NCBI RefSeq assembly: GCF_008364825.1 | Contig: NZ_VTTO01000004.1 | Span: forward strand, 428,445 to 492,444 | Origin: Azospirillum sp. B21 | GTDB lineage: Bacteria > Pseudomonadota > Alphaproteobacteria > Azospirillales > Azospirillaceae | Length of the DNA stretch: 64,000 nt | Direction: 5' to 3' | Part shown: positions 51,761 to 60,753 of the stretch, in pieces | Numbering within the stretch: the stretch's first letter is position 1 | Layout: every line of letters begins with the position of its first letter | Position numbers and translations under genes: made by a program | Notes under the pieces: generated by a model | The model's input: only the letters and a program-made list of their open reading frames with translations | Told to the model about the DNA's origin: nothing | Databases searched by the model: none

Positions 51761-52324
51761 TTAGCGTGCCAGCGGGTCGCCCCATTGGCGCAGGTCGTTC
51801 TCGCGCTTCATCAGATCGCGCTGGCCCAGCGGGTCGAGCCGCCCCATGGCGTCGTCGGTGCGCATGCGGTCCACCTCCGGCCGGATCAGGTCGCGCTTGA
51901 AGGCGTCGGTGGCGCTCTGCGACGAGGGCGGGGGCGGCACCGGGATCGGGCGCGGCGGCTGCGGCAGGGCGGCCGGGTCGGGTGGGGGCGACGAACTGCC
52001 GCGGGGACGTTTGGGAGGCGGCCGGTCGGTGTCTCTCGAGTCGGTGTCTCTGGAGTTGGCGCGGGGCTGCGGCTCCTCTGCCTGCCGCGGCCGGGCGGTG
52101 GTGCCGGGCCGCGGGTCGTCACGCGACTGCTCCGCCTGGATCTGGCTCCAGGTCCGCCGTTCCCCGCCTCCCGGGACGAATGTCTGGTTGTAGACCGGCG
52201 GGAAGGCCTGGGCGCGGCCGGGGGTATCGTCGCGCAACTCCGACGGTGCACAGGCGCCTGCGGCCAGCAGAAAAGCCAGCGGTGCCAGACGGCGGACGAC
52301 GAGAGGCGGGAGATGTGGGGTCAT
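51761..52324 (-). CDS. Proline-rich lipoprotein
   Basis: The 187-residue product has a signal with lipobox AAGAC (LAPLAFLLAAGAC). A long Pro/Arg-rich disordered region includes a duplicated RDTDSRDTD, and a charged helical C-terminus follows (FKRDLIRPEVDRMRTDD, LGQRDLMKRENDLRQWG). No family is recognised. It is likely envelope-anchored. It is divergent from the imuB-like gene. Confidence 0.7.
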   Translation of the reverse strand: MTPHLPPLVVRRLAPLAFLLAAGACAPSELRDDTPGRAQAFPPVYNQTFVPGGGERRTWSQIQAEQSRDDPRPGTTARPRQAEEPQPRANSRDTDSRDTDRPPPKRPRGSSSPPPDPAALPQPPRPIPVPPPPSSQSATDAFKRDLIRPEVDRMRTDDAMGRLDPLGQRDLMKRENDLRQWGDPLAR

Positions 52325-52470
52325 GAACGGAATGTCGGCATTGCCGAACGTTTCGGCAAGATGACCCTAAAGGAGGGACTCCCCTCGCAGCCAAGCTGTC
52401 GCTAAAGTGTTCTTTCTTTGTTCTGATTGTTGGTTCCCGTATGACGCGCTTCCCTCACCACCCAGACCTA

Positions 52471-52587
52471 TCCCCCTCTCCCCCCCGGGGAGAGGGTCGG
52501 GGTGAGGGGGATGCGCGGCGTGGCTATCCCAAAGGTCCCGCCGCGCCTCCCCCTCACCCTAACCCTCTCCCCGGGGGGGAGAGGGGA
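52471..52587. repeat. Composite palindromic element, 117 bp, overlapping the imuB-like 5' end
   Basis: The left half (from 52471) and the right half (to 52587) are near-perfect inverted copies over about 45 bases. They include CTCTCCCC...GGGGAGAG hairpins and the inner GATGCGCGGCG/CGCCGCGCC. It lies inside the long open frame that starts at ATG 52441. Confidence 0.85.
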
Positions 52588-54126
52588 TTGGGTCATTGGG
52601 GAGGAAGGCGCCGCATCCTCGCCCTGTGGCTGCCACGCCTTCCGACGGACGCGCGGGAGCGGACCATGCCGCCCGAGTCGCGGGCCCGCCCCTTCGCCCT
52701 GCTGCGGACGGAGCGCCAGCGCCGGATGGTGGTCGGGGTCAACCGGGCGGCGGCATCGGCCGGCATCGGCCCCGGCCATACCCTCAGCGACGCCCGTGCC
52801 CTGGAGCCTGCGCTGGAGGTGGCGGAGGCGACACCGGAGGCCGATTCGGCCCTGCTCGGCCGCATCGCCGACTGGGCGCGGCGCTACAGCCCCTGGACCG
52901 CGGCGGACGAGCCGGACGGGGTGGTGATCGACATCACCGGCTGCGCCCATCTGTTCGCCAACCATCTATGCGAGGGCGAGACGGCGCTGGCCGCCGACCT
53001 GACCGGACGGCTGCGCGCCGCCGGCTTCAGTGCCCGTGCCGCCATCGCCGACACCCCGGCCGCCGCCTGGGGGCTGGTGCGGTTCGGCAGCCCGGAGGAT
53101 CGGCGGCAGGAGCGGCTGGACGGGCTGCCGCTGGCCGCCCTGCGCCTGCCCGCGGAGACGGTGGAGGGGCTGCATGCGCTGGGATTGCGCCGGATCGGCG
53201 ACCTGCATGCCATGCCGCGGGCCGGATTGGCGGCGCGGTTCGGGGCCAGGTTGCTGCAACGATACGATCAGGCCTTCGGCCGACTGGACGAGCCGATCTC
53301 CCCGGGCCGGCCGGTGCCGGAGCATCGCGAGCGCCTGACCTTCGCCGAACCGATCGCCACGCCCGAATCGATCGCCGGGGCGCTCCGCCATCTGTTAGGC
53401 CGGCTGTGCAAGGGGCTGGAGGCGACGGGGCAGGGGGTGCGCCGGCTGCGGCTGGACGCCCACCGCACCGACCAGCGGGTGGATGACGAACCGCAGAGCC
53501 TGACGCTCGGCACCAGCCGCCCGACCCGCGATCCGGCGGCACTGGCCCGGCTTGCCGCCCCGCTGCTGGAGCGGATCGAACCCGGTCCGGGGCTGGAGAC
53601 GCTGGTGCTGTCCGCGACGGAGACGGGGCCGCTCACCGCCATCCAGACCGGCATCGACGGCGAGGGGATTGACGGCGGATTGGCGGAACTGGTCGACCGG
53701 CTGGCTCTGCGGCTGGGGGAGCGGGCGGTGCTGCGGCTGGTGCCGCGGGAAAGCTGGCTGCCGGAGCGCTGCGTGGCGCCGTTGCCGCCGGTGGAGGCCT
53801 TGCCGCTGCCGAAGCCCTGGCCGGCCGGCCGGCCGCGGCCCCTGCGCCTGCTGACCCCGCCCGAACCGATCGAGGCCACCGCCCCGCTGCCCGACGACCC
53901 GCCGCTGCAGTTCGTCTGGCGCGGCCTGCGCCACCGCGTGAGCCGGGCCGAAGGGCCGGAGCGGATCGAGTACGAATGGTGGCGTCCGGAGGGATCGCTG
54001 GGGTTGGCCGTGCGCGATTACTACCGCGTGGAGGATGGCGCCGGCCGCCGCTTCTGGCTGTTCCGCGCCGGACTGTACCGGCCGGGGGAGTGGCCGCGCT
54101 GGTTCCTGCACGGGTTTCTGGGGTGA
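52588..54126 (+). CDS. imuB: ImuB-like Y-family DNA polymerase-related protein
   Basis: The protein has about 512 residues and resembles ImuB, the non-catalytic Y-family member of the ImuA-ImuB-DnaE2 mutagenesis complex: RRRILALWLPRLPTDA, then VVGVNRAAASAGIGPGHTLSDARAL and IADTPAAAWGLVRFG. TTG 52588 with AGGGG upstream is proposed as the start. The in-frame ATG 52441 would translate a palindromic element into low-complexity sequence. No imuA or dnaE2 lies beside it, so the complex must be encoded elsewhere or be incomplete. Catalytic acidic residues of active polymerases are not evident. Confidence 0.85.
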   Translation: MGHWGGRRRILALWLPRLPTDARERTMPPESRARPFALLRTERQRRMVVGVNRAAASAGIGPGHTLSDARALEPALEVAEATPEADSALLGRIADWARRYSPWTAADEPDGVVIDITGCAHLFANHLCEGETALAADLTGRLRAAGFSARAAIADTPAAAWGLVRFGSPEDRRQERLDGLPLAALRLPAETVEGLHALGLRRIGDLHAMPRAGLAARFGARLLQRYDQAFGRLDEPISPGRPVPEHRERLTFAEPIATPESIAGALRHLLGRLCKGLEATGQGVRRLRLDAHRTDQRVDDEPQSLTLGTSRPTRDPAALARLAAPLLERIEPGPGLETLVLSATETGPLTAIQTGIDGEGIDGGLAELVDRLALRLGERAVLRLVPRESWLPERCVAPLPPVEALPLPKPWPAGRPRPLRLLTPPEPIEATAPLPDDPPLQFVWRGLRHRVSRAEGPERIEYEWWRPEGSLGLAVRDYYRVEDGAGRRFWLFRAGLYRPGEWPRWFLHGFLG

Positions 54127-54135
54127 GGTGCTTTT

Positions 54136-54246
54136 GCCCCCTCCCTAACCCTACCCCGCTGTCGCGGGAGAGGGGACTGCCGCTGTACTTTTGCAAAGCT
54201 CCTGCCCCCTCCACCGCCGAAGGCGGGGGAGGGATGGGGAGGGGGC
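54136..54246. repeat. Composite palindromic element, 111 bp
   Basis: The ends GCCCCCTCCCTAACC... and ...GATGGGGAGGGGGC are inverted copies. The centre holds TTTTGCAAAGCTCCTG and each half has its own small hairpin. It lies between the convergent imuB-like and accA genes and may terminate both. Confidence 0.78.
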
Positions 54247-54277
54247 ATCGGGCATGAGGGGGCATATGGGCCAGGAC

Positions 54278-55234
54278 TTACCCCAGCCCCTTCTGCCCCA
54301 TCTCCAGGAACTTCTCGCGGCGCTTGGCGCGCAGGGTGACGCCGTCGAGGCCGTCAAGTTCGCCCAGCGACTCCTCGATGCAGTCGCCGAGCTTCTTGAT
54401 GGTCTCGGCCGGGTCGCGGTGGGCGCCGCCGATCGGCTCGCTCACCACGCGGTCAATGACGCCCAGTTCCTTCAGGTCCTGGCTGATCAGGCGCAGCGCG
54501 ATGGCCGCCTCGCCCGCCATGTCGGAGCTGCGCCACAGGATCGACGCGCAGCCTTCCGGCGAGATCACCGAATAGATGGCGTGTTCCAGCATCAGCACGC
54601 GGTCGGCGGTGGCAATCGCGATGGCGCCGCCCGACCCGCCCTCGCCGATGACCGAGGACACCATCGGCACGTTCAGCCGCAGGCAGCGCTCGATGCTCTT
54701 GGCGATGGCCTCGGCCTGGCCGCGCTCCTCCGCCTGGACGCCGGGGAAGGCGCCGGCGGTGTCGACCAGCGAGACGACCGGCAGCTTGAAGCGGTCGGCC
54801 AGATCCATCAGGCGCTGGGCCTTGCGGTAGCCTTCCGGCTTCGCCATGCCGAAATTGTGGCGGACGCGCGATTCGGTGTCGTTGCCCTTTTCCTGGCCGA
54901 TCACCACCACCGAGCGGCCGCGGAAGCGACCCAGCCCGCCGATGACCGCGCGGTCCTCGGCGAAATGGCGGTCGCCGGCCAGCGGCGTGAAGTCCTCGAT
55001 CAGGCCGTGCACATAGTCCAGGCAATGCGGACGATTGGGGTGGCGGGCCACCTGAACCTTCTGCGCGGGCGTGAGCTTGGCGTAGGTCTGCCGCAGGAGC
55101 TTGTCGACCTTGGCCTGCAGCTTTGCGACCTCGTCGGCGATGTTGATGTCGCCGGCGTTGGTCAGGTGCCGCAACTCCTCGATCTTGCCTTCAAGCTCGG
55201 CGATCGGCTTTTCGAATTCCAGGAAGGTCTGCAT
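54278..55234 (-). CDS. accA: Acetyl-CoA carboxylase carboxyltransferase subunit alpha
   Basis: The 318-residue subunit transfers the carboxyl group from biotin to acetyl-CoA in fatty acid synthesis. It begins [21 protein letters not shown] and includes the crotonase-like region with [41 protein letters not shown] and [11 protein letters not shown]. Length and start are canonical. It is monocistronic here and convergent with the imuB-like gene. Confidence 0.97.
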   Translation of the reverse strand: MQTFLEFEKPIAELEGKIEELRHLTNAGDINIADEVAKLQAKVDKLLRQTYAKLTPAQKVQVARHPNRPHCLDYVHGLIEDFTPLAGDRHFAEDRAVIGGLGRFRGRSVVVIGQEKGNDTESRVRHNFGMAKPEGYRKAQRLMDLADRFKLPVVSLVDTAGAFPGVQAEERGQAEAIAKSIERCLRLNVPMVSSVIGEGGSGGAIAIATADRVLMLEHAIYSVISPEGCASILWRSSDMAGEAAIALRLISQDLKELGVIDRVVSEPIGGAHRDPAETIKKLGDCIEESLGELDGLDGVTLRAKRREKFLEMGQKGLG

Positions 55235-55418
55235 GCCGGACACGGGTGGTTGGCGGGGCGCACGAAAAAACGCGCGCTTGGTTAGCACGCCCGGCGCGCC
55301 TGCGCCACAGCGGAAAGATGCGGGACGGCCTGGGAAGGGTTCCGCGACGAACCCACAGGGTTTATCCTCATCCGCCGCGGAATTCCAACCCTAATCATTC
55401 CGGGGCGACTCCAGACCG

Positions 55419-56171
55419 ATGACCTCCTTCAAGGACCATTTCTCCGGCCATGCCGGCGATTACCGCGCCTTCCGGCCGACATACCCGGATGGACTGGCGG
55501 CCGCGCTGGCTGATGCGGCCCCGTCGCGTGCCCTGGCCTGGGACGTCGGTTGCGGCAACGGGCAGTTCTCAGTCGCGCTCGCCGCCCGCTTCCAAACGGT
55601 CCACGCCACCGACGCCAGCGCGGAGCAGATCGCCCAGGCCGAACCGCATCCCAATCTCCGCTATGCCGTCGCCCCGGCGGAAGACAGCGGCCTGCCAGAC
55701 GGCTGCTGCGACCTGATCGTCGCGGCGCAGGCGGCGCATTGGTTCGATCTCGACCGCTTCTATGCCGAAGTGCGGCGGGTGGCGAAGCCGGGGGCGGCGG
55801 TGGCGCTGGTCTGCTACGCGCTGCAGAAGTTGGATGATCCGGTTCTGGATGCGGTGGTGGAGCGTTTTCACAACGGCATGCTGGGACCCCACTGGCCGGC
55901 CGACCGCTGGAAGGTGGTGAACGGCTACCGCGACCTGGATTTTCCGTTCGCGACAGTGCCGGCGCCGCCGCTGGCGATGGAGGCGGCGTGGTCGCTGCCC
56001 CGGCTGCTCGGCTACATGAACACCTGGTCGGGTGTGAAGGCGGCGACCCGGGCGTTCGGCCGCAACCCGCTGGAGGCGTTCGCGGAGGAGATCGCGCCGC
56101 TGTGGGGCGAGCCGGAACGCGAGCGGCGGATCCGCTGGCCGCTGACGGTCAGGCTGGGGCGGGTGAAGTAG
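55419..56171 (+). CDS. Class I SAM-dependent methyltransferase
   Basis: The 250-residue enzyme has SAM motif I WDVGCGNGQFSVALA near residue 40, the acidic residue of motif II (HATDASAEQIAQA), and PDGCCDLIVAAQAAHWFDLDRFYAEVRRV, which is typical of UbiE/Tam-type small-molecule methyltransferases. The substrate is unknown. It is close in layout to trans-aconitate methyltransferase-like proteins. It has its own start at ATG 55419. Confidence 0.9.
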   Translation: MTSFKDHFSGHAGDYRAFRPTYPDGLAAALADAAPSRALAWDVGCGNGQFSVALAARFQTVHATDASAEQIAQAEPHPNLRYAVAPAEDSGLPDGCCDLIVAAQAAHWFDLDRFYAEVRRVAKPGAAVALVCYALQKLDDPVLDAVVERFHNGMLGPHWPADRWKVVNGYRDLDFPFATVPAPPLAMEAAWSLPRLLGYMNTWSGVKAATRAFGRNPLEAFAEEIAPLWGEPERERRIRWPLTVRLGRVK

Positions 56172-56222
56172 AGTGGAGGCAAGGCACTGCCCCCACCCCC
56201 GCCCGTATCGTGTATCGCGGTC

Positions 56223-56834
56223 CTACATCGGGTCCAGTTCCGAATCCCAATAAAGAAAATCCCGCCAACTCTCGTGAAGGAAGTTTGGCGGGAAGGCGCG
56301 TCCGTTCTCTTGCAGCTCGTAGGCGGTGGGCTGGAAAGGCGGACTGAGCGGGATCATGCCGCAGACATGGGGAAGGCGGTCGCCCTTCGCCAGGTTGCAG
56401 GCGGAACAGGAGGTGATGACGTTTTCCCACGTCGTCCGACCGCCGCGGGATCGCGGAATCACATGGTCGAAGGTCAGATCGTGGGTGGGGAAGGGGCGGC
56501 CGCAATACTGGCAGGTGAAGCGGTCGCGCAGGAAGACGTTGAAGCGGGTGAAGGCCGGGCGGCGCGTTGCCGGAATGAACTCTTTCAGAGAGATGACGCT
56601 GGGCAACCGGACTTCGAAACTTGGGGATCTGACGACCCGGTCATAGTGCGATACGATGTTGACCCGTTCCAGAAAGACCGCCTTGACCGCTTCCTGCCAG
56701 GACCATAGCGACAAGGGGAAGTAACTGAGCGGGCGGAAATCCGCGTTCAGCACCAGAGCCGGACAGTGATCGGGTGGTGGAGCCAATGGCCACTCCCTTG
56801 TCTGGAACCGTGTCTGGATCCCGGCACGCGTCAC
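56223..56834 (-). CDS. HNH endonuclease
   Basis: The protein has about 203 residues with an HNH nuclease domain (FTCQYCGRPFPTHDLTFDHVIPRSRGGRTTWENVITSCSACN-type sequence). It shows two CxxC zinc pairs, the catalytic His in FDHV and the Asn in WENV. This is a widespread alphaproteobacterial paralogue family whose role is not settled. GTG 56834 was chosen; the frame continues to a TTG at 56912. An ATG is absent near the start. Confidence 0.88.
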   Translation of the reverse strand: MTRAGIQTRFQTREWPLAPPPDHCPALVLNADFRPLSYFPLSLWSWQEAVKAVFLERVNIVSHYDRVVRSPSFEVRLPSVISLKEFIPATRRPAFTRFNVFLRDRFTCQYCGRPFPTHDLTFDHVIPRSRGGRTTWENVITSCSACNLAKGDRLPHVCGMIPLSPPFQPTAYELQENGRAFPPNFLHESWRDFLYWDSELDPM

Positions 56835-56862
56835 AGCTGCGGCTTCGTGCGCGGGGGCGTGT

Positions 56863-57063
56863 CTACTCCGCCCCGGCGGCCGGCCCAACTGCGGGATCGT
56901 CTTCCGGGACAACCAGATACATAGTGGATCGGCGGCCCGGACTCAACATCTTGACCCGGTAGAGCCGAATTTCTTCACCGTTGTGTAACCTTTTTCGCGC
57001 TGAGGGCATTACCGGCAGGGGCGGGAACCGCTCATCCGGCACCACGCGCGGCGGCTGTGACAT
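56863..57063 (-). CDS. Small hypothetical protein
   Basis: The 66-residue product is not recognised. It is rich in Arg and Pro with a beta-like core (NGEEIRLYRVKMLSPGRRSTMYLVVPEDD). ATG 57063 (MSQPPRV) is preferred over an upstream start. It precedes the HNH gene on the same strand. The sequence is compatible with a small conserved protein but not with a named family. Confidence 0.5.
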   Translation of the reverse strand: MSQPPRVVPDERFPPLPVMPSARKRLHNGEEIRLYRVKMLSPGRRSTMYLVVPEDDPAVGPAAGAE

Positions 57064-57196
57064 CGGGAAAAAAGACTCGCGCTTCCCTTGCACGCTTACC
57101 CCTCGTTAACCATACCGGAGCCATGGTGGGGCTCGTTGATCCAAGCCAATCCTGCCGGCCCGAGCCGGCCGGAAGCGACTCCGAGGAAAGTCCGCC

Positions 57197-57364
57197 ATGA
57201 CCGCCGTCATCATCGACCTCGCCCAGAAGCGCCGTGAACGCGAGGAGCGTGAGCGCCAGATCCGCATCGACGCTTTCGACCGCGAGCTGCGCCGCCGTCT
57301 GGCGCTGTATCTGGAAGGCGAAGAGATCCCGGTCGAACCGATCCGCGACAATCCCTACATCTGA
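57197..57364 (+). CDS. Small basic coiled-coil protein, 55 residues
   Basis: A 55-residue frame starts at ATG 57197 behind GAGGAAAG. The product begins MTAVIIDLAQKRREREERER, a strongly charged helix, and ends EIPVEPIRDNPYI. Codon use is like the neighbouring genes. No family is known to me. It is followed 60 bases later by gluQ on the same strand. Confidence 0.65.
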   Translation: MTAVIIDLAQKRREREERERQIRIDAFDRELRRRLALYLEGEEIPVEPIRDNPYI

Positions 57365-57424
57365 GACCAACCGGATCGTTACATCCCGCGCCCTGTCCGG
57401 CGCGCGATCCGCTATAAAGCGGGA

Positions 57425-58285
57425 ATGAGCGATCTCGTCACCCGCTTCGCCCCGAGCCCCACCGGGCACCTGCATCTGGGGCATGCCCATTCCGCGCTGT
57501 TCGGCTGGACCACCGCCCGCAGCGCCGCCGGCCGCTTCCTGTTGCGGATCGAGGACATCGATCCCAACCGCTGCCGCCCCGAATACGAGCGCGACCTGAT
57601 CGAGGATCTGGCTTGGCTCGGCCTCGACTGGGACGGCCCGGTCCGGCGCCAGTCCGATCATTTCGACGATTTCCGCGCGGCACTCGCCCGGCTCGAGTCG
57701 CTGGGCGTGCTTTATCCCTGTTTCTGCACCCGCAAGGACATCGCCGCCGAGATCGCGCGGGCCGGTGCAGCGCCGCACGGCCCCGACGGTCCCCTTTATC
57801 CCGGCACCTGCCGCCACCGCTCGCCCGAGGAGCGGACGGAGCGGATCGCCCGTGGCGATGCCTGGGCGCTGCGGCTGGACGTGGCCGCCGCCTGCCGGCT
57901 GACCGGACCGCTGCGCTGGCACGACCGCGCCAAGGGCTGGCAGGAGGCGACTCCGGAACTGTTGGGCGATGTGGTGCTGGCCCGTAAGGACACGCCGACC
58001 AGCTACCATCTCAGCGTCACCGTGGACGACCATCTGCAGGGCGTGACGCTGGTCACCCGCGGCGAGGATCTGTTCTTCGCCACCCATCTGCACCGCCTGC
58101 TGCAGGCCTTGCTGGGCTACGATCCGCCCGACTACCATCATCACGGCCTGCTGCGGAACGCGGCGGGCGAGCGGCTGGCCAAGCGCGACCGCGCCCAGAC
58201 CCTGCGCTCGCTCCGCGACGAAGGCCGCAGCCCGGTCGAGGTTCGGGCGCTGGCAGGGTTTGCCGGGGCCGGGTTTGCGGGATAG
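57425..58285 (+). CDS. gluQ: Glutamyl-Q tRNA(Asp) synthetase
   Basis: The 286-residue truncated glutamyl-tRNA synthetase paralogue attaches glutamate to queuosine in tRNA(Asp). It has the class I signature PSPTGHLHLGHAHSALFGW, the zinc ligands CFC and YPGTC, and a KMSKS-like loop LAKRDRAQ. It lacks the anticodon-binding domain, as the family does. ATG 57425 is canonical. It converges on the next gene with only 3 bases between the stops. Confidence 0.95.
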   Translation: MSDLVTRFAPSPTGHLHLGHAHSALFGWTTARSAAGRFLLRIEDIDPNRCRPEYERDLIEDLAWLGLDWDGPVRRQSDHFDDFRAALARLESLGVLYPCFCTRKDIAAEIARAGAAPHGPDGPLYPGTCRHRSPEERTERIARGDAWALRLDVAAACRLTGPLRWHDRAKGWQEATPELLGDVVLARKDTPTSYHLSVTVDDHLQGVTLVTRGEDLFFATHLHRLLQALLGYDPPDYHHHGLLRNAAGERLAKRDRAQTLRSLRDEGRSPVEVRALAGFAGAGFAG

Positions 58286-58288
58286 GGC

Positions 58289-60448
58289 TCACCCCATCTG
58301 CGCCACCGGCAGGGTAGACGCGCAGGCGGCGCTCCGCCCGGCGGCGTTGCGTAGTGCCTCGGGCGTCAGGCTCTCCTTGCCCAGCAGGGCTTCGGCGGCC
58401 AGGCGACCGGAGATGACGCAGGCCTCCACGCCGGGACCGGGGAACACGCCGGCGCCGGTCAGGCACAGGCCGGGGATCGGACTGCGGCGGGTCAGGCGTC
58501 GTTGGTCGGGAGCGATGCCGTAGATGCTACCGGCGCTGGTGTGGGCATAGCGGGCGAATGTGGCGGCGCTGGCCTCCTGCCGGGTGGTGATGTGCCGTTC
58601 CAGATCGGGGATCAGGCGGGAAGCCGCGGCGACCATCGCGTCGCCCTCCGCGCGCTTGCGCGCCTTGTAGGACGGATCGGCGCGGTTCCAGCCGGCATCG
58701 GCCGGGGCCAGCCGCAGCAGCGCCACCGCTGCATGCCCTTCGGGTGCGAGGCTGCGGTCGTGGGTGGACGGGACGGCGATGGCCATGCCGAAGCCGGCCT
58801 CATCCCGCGGCAGGAAGGTCATCGCCGGCAGGTCGGGGACGATGTCCAGCCCAAGCGTGACCATGAAGGCCGAGGCGGACGGACGCATCGCCGCGCAGCG
58901 GGCGGCATAGGCAGCCGGCAGATGTTCCCTCCCCACCAGTTCCAGCATGGTCCGCCGCACGTCGGCGTTGGAGATCACGGCGGGAGCGCGGAAGACGCGG
59001 CCATCTGCGGTCTCCACCCCGGTGGCGCGGCCGTTCTCGATCAGGATGCGGGTGACGGGGGTGCGCAGCCGGACCTCACCGCCGTCGGCGCGGATCGACT
59101 GGGCCAGTGCGTCGGCCAGCGCCTGCGACCCGCCGGCCGGATAGAAGCCGCCGGAGAACCAATAGCCGAAGATCGGCGCCATCTGGCCGACGGTCAGCAA
59201 CTCCGCCCGGTCGCTGAGATAGCCGGTCAGCACGGTCAGCAGGCGTTGGCCGGCGCGGTCGGGGATGTAATGGTCCAGCATCTCATGGAACGGCCGGGCC
59301 ATCCAGCGCATGGCGTGCGGGCTCTCCGTCACATAGCGCCGCATCGCCGCCACCGATTGCGGGATGTTGGGCAGGCCGCGTTCGGCGCAGCCGCGATACA
59401 TGTCGTCATAGACCGCCCGCATCTCCGCCAGGAAGGCGGCGGCTCCGGCGGCGCTGGGCGGGTGGTCGGCGGCGATCTGGGTTGCCAGCCCATCGGCATC
59501 GTCGGCCAGTAGACGCAACTTGCCGTCCAGCGCGACGCCGCGGTTCACCGGTTGCCAGTCCACCCGGTCCGCGACCCCCAGCGAGCGCAGCAGATGGTCG
59601 ACCGGACCGCCGGGATGGGCGCCGCTGATGTCGTGGACGCCGGCATCGAAGACGTAGCGGAAGGGCTCGGCGCCCGGTTCTCTGCGGTTGCGCGCCTTGA
59701 CCGTCCAACTGGTGCAGAAGCCGCCGGGGCGGTCATGCGCCTCCAGCACCGTCACCCGCGCGCCGGCCCGCGCCAGCAGCGCCGCCGCCGTCAGGCCGCC
59801 GATGCCGGAACCGACCACCACCACGTCACGCTCATTCGGGACGGTACGCGTGCGGTTCAGGATCGCGGGAGCCGGCCAGGGGTGCGGATCGGCCTCCGCC
59901 AGTCGGCGGCGCATTGCCCGCCCGACGATCCAATCCGGCAGCAGCCGGTTGGCGACAATGCCCAGTGCGCTGCTGCCGATGGAGAAAGCGGCCTCCCAGC
60001 CGGGCAGGGCGGCGAAGCCGAGACCGCCGATCAGGAACAGCACGCCCCAGACCGTCGTCATCAGCCGGTTGACGGCGACGAACTGCGGCAGGTGCCAATA
60101 CTCGCGCGGCCAGTCGTCGCGGGCATATTGCAGGGTAAAGGGGTTGCCGGCGGCGATGCTGCCGAAGGCCATGGCCGCCAGCGCCAGATGGATGGAGAGG
60201 CCGAGATTGTGGACCGGCCAGTCCCAGCCCAGCGGACCGCAGACGGGCAGGATGGCGAAGAAGGCGGCCGCCACCAACTCGGGCGCCTTGAGGGAGCCGC
60301 GCAGCCTGTCGAGGACGCAGAGGGCAAGGCTGGCCGCCAGCGCCGCAAGGGAGGCCGGCAGCAGCCCGGCCAGCGGCAGGACGGCGCCGAACAGCAGCCA
60401 GGGAGAGAAGCCCAGCAGAATGCGGAACGCGATGGGGAGCTTGCGCAT
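58289..60448 (-). CDS. CrtI-type NAD(P)/FAD-dependent oxidoreductase fused to an N-terminal membrane domain
   Basis: The 719-residue product has two parts. Residues 1-200 are a membrane domain of about five or six helices (FRILLGFSPWLLFGAVLPLAG..., ending LPDWIVGRAMRRRLAE). Residues 210-719 are a phytoene-desaturase/CrtI-like flavoenzyme with VVVVGSGIGGLTAAALLARAGARVTVLEA near residue 212, an internal SGGFYPAGGSQALADAL, and the C-terminal GLCLTGAGVFPGPGVEACVISGRLAAE. It may act on carotenoid, retinoid or other lipids in the membrane; no crtB/E gene is present nearby. The upstream region carries four GTAC repeats. Confidence 0.85.
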   Translation of the reverse strand: MRKLPIAFRILLGFSPWLLFGAVLPLAGLLPASLAALAASLALCVLDRLRGSLKAPELVAAAFFAILPVCGPLGWDWPVHNLGLSIHLALAAMAFGSIAAGNPFTLQYARDDWPREYWHLPQFVAVNRLMTTVWGVLFLIGGLGFAALPGWEAAFSIGSSALGIVANRLLPDWIVGRAMRRRLAEADPHPWPAPAILNRTRTVPNERDVVVVGSGIGGLTAAALLARAGARVTVLEAHDRPGGFCTSWTVKARNRREPGAEPFRYVFDAGVHDISGAHPGGPVDHLLRSLGVADRVDWQPVNRGVALDGKLRLLADDADGLATQIAADHPPSAAGAAAFLAEMRAVYDDMYRGCAERGLPNIPQSVAAMRRYVTESPHAMRWMARPFHEMLDHYIPDRAGQRLLTVLTGYLSDRAELLTVGQMAPIFGYWFSGGFYPAGGSQALADALAQSIRADGGEVRLRTPVTRILIENGRATGVETADGRVFRAPAVISNADVRRTMLELVGREHLPAAYAARCAAMRPSASAFMVTLGLDIVPDLPAMTFLPRDEAGFGMAIAVPSTHDRSLAPEGHAAVALLRLAPADAGWNRADPSYKARKRAEGDAMVAAASRLIPDLERHITTRQEASAATFARYAHTSAGSIYGIAPDQRRLTRRSPIPGLCLTGAGVFPGPGVEACVISGRLAAEALLGKESLTPEALRNAAGRSAACASTLPVAQMG

Positions 60449-60631
60449 CGGGATGGTGCCTTCGCGGGTGGTGGGTGTTGCGAAGGACCATCGGCGGGAG
60501 GCGGGTGTACGTGCCAGCGAGGGTACGCCGGACGCAGGGGCGGCTTCGTGAACTGCGGTGTGCGGCGGTTCACGATGCGTGAAGTGCGGGGGCGTACGTT
60601 TCAGGCAGGGTGTACGTGTGTGGCGACGTTA
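60449..60631 (-). promoter_or_regulatory. Upstream region of the CrtI-type gene with GTAC repeats and a dyad
   Basis: GTAC cores occur at 60507, 60523, 60594 and 60612, in the contexts TGTACGTG, GGTACGCC, CGTACGTT and TGTACGTG. A perfect 8-bp dyad TCGTGAAC (60546-60553)/GTTCACGA (60568-60575) lies between them. No gene is visible. Regulator binding is inferred. Confidence 0.45.
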
Positions 60632-60739
60632 GACCCCCACCTAACCTCCCCCGCTGGGCGGGGGAGGGATTGCCGCCACTCTCCCGCAACAGTACTTAAC
60701 CCCCTCCCCCGCCCAGCGGGGGAGGGTTGGGGTGGGGGC
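60632..60739. repeat. Composite palindromic element, 108 bp
   Basis: The ends GACCCCCACCTAACC... and ...TTGGGGTGGGGGC are inverted copies, each with a CCCCCGC/GCGGGGG-type hairpin, separated by a core with TTGCCGCCACTCTCCCGC. It lies between the CrtI-type gene and the recR stop. Confidence 0.78.
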
Positions 60740-60753
60740 AGCGCAGCAGCCAC

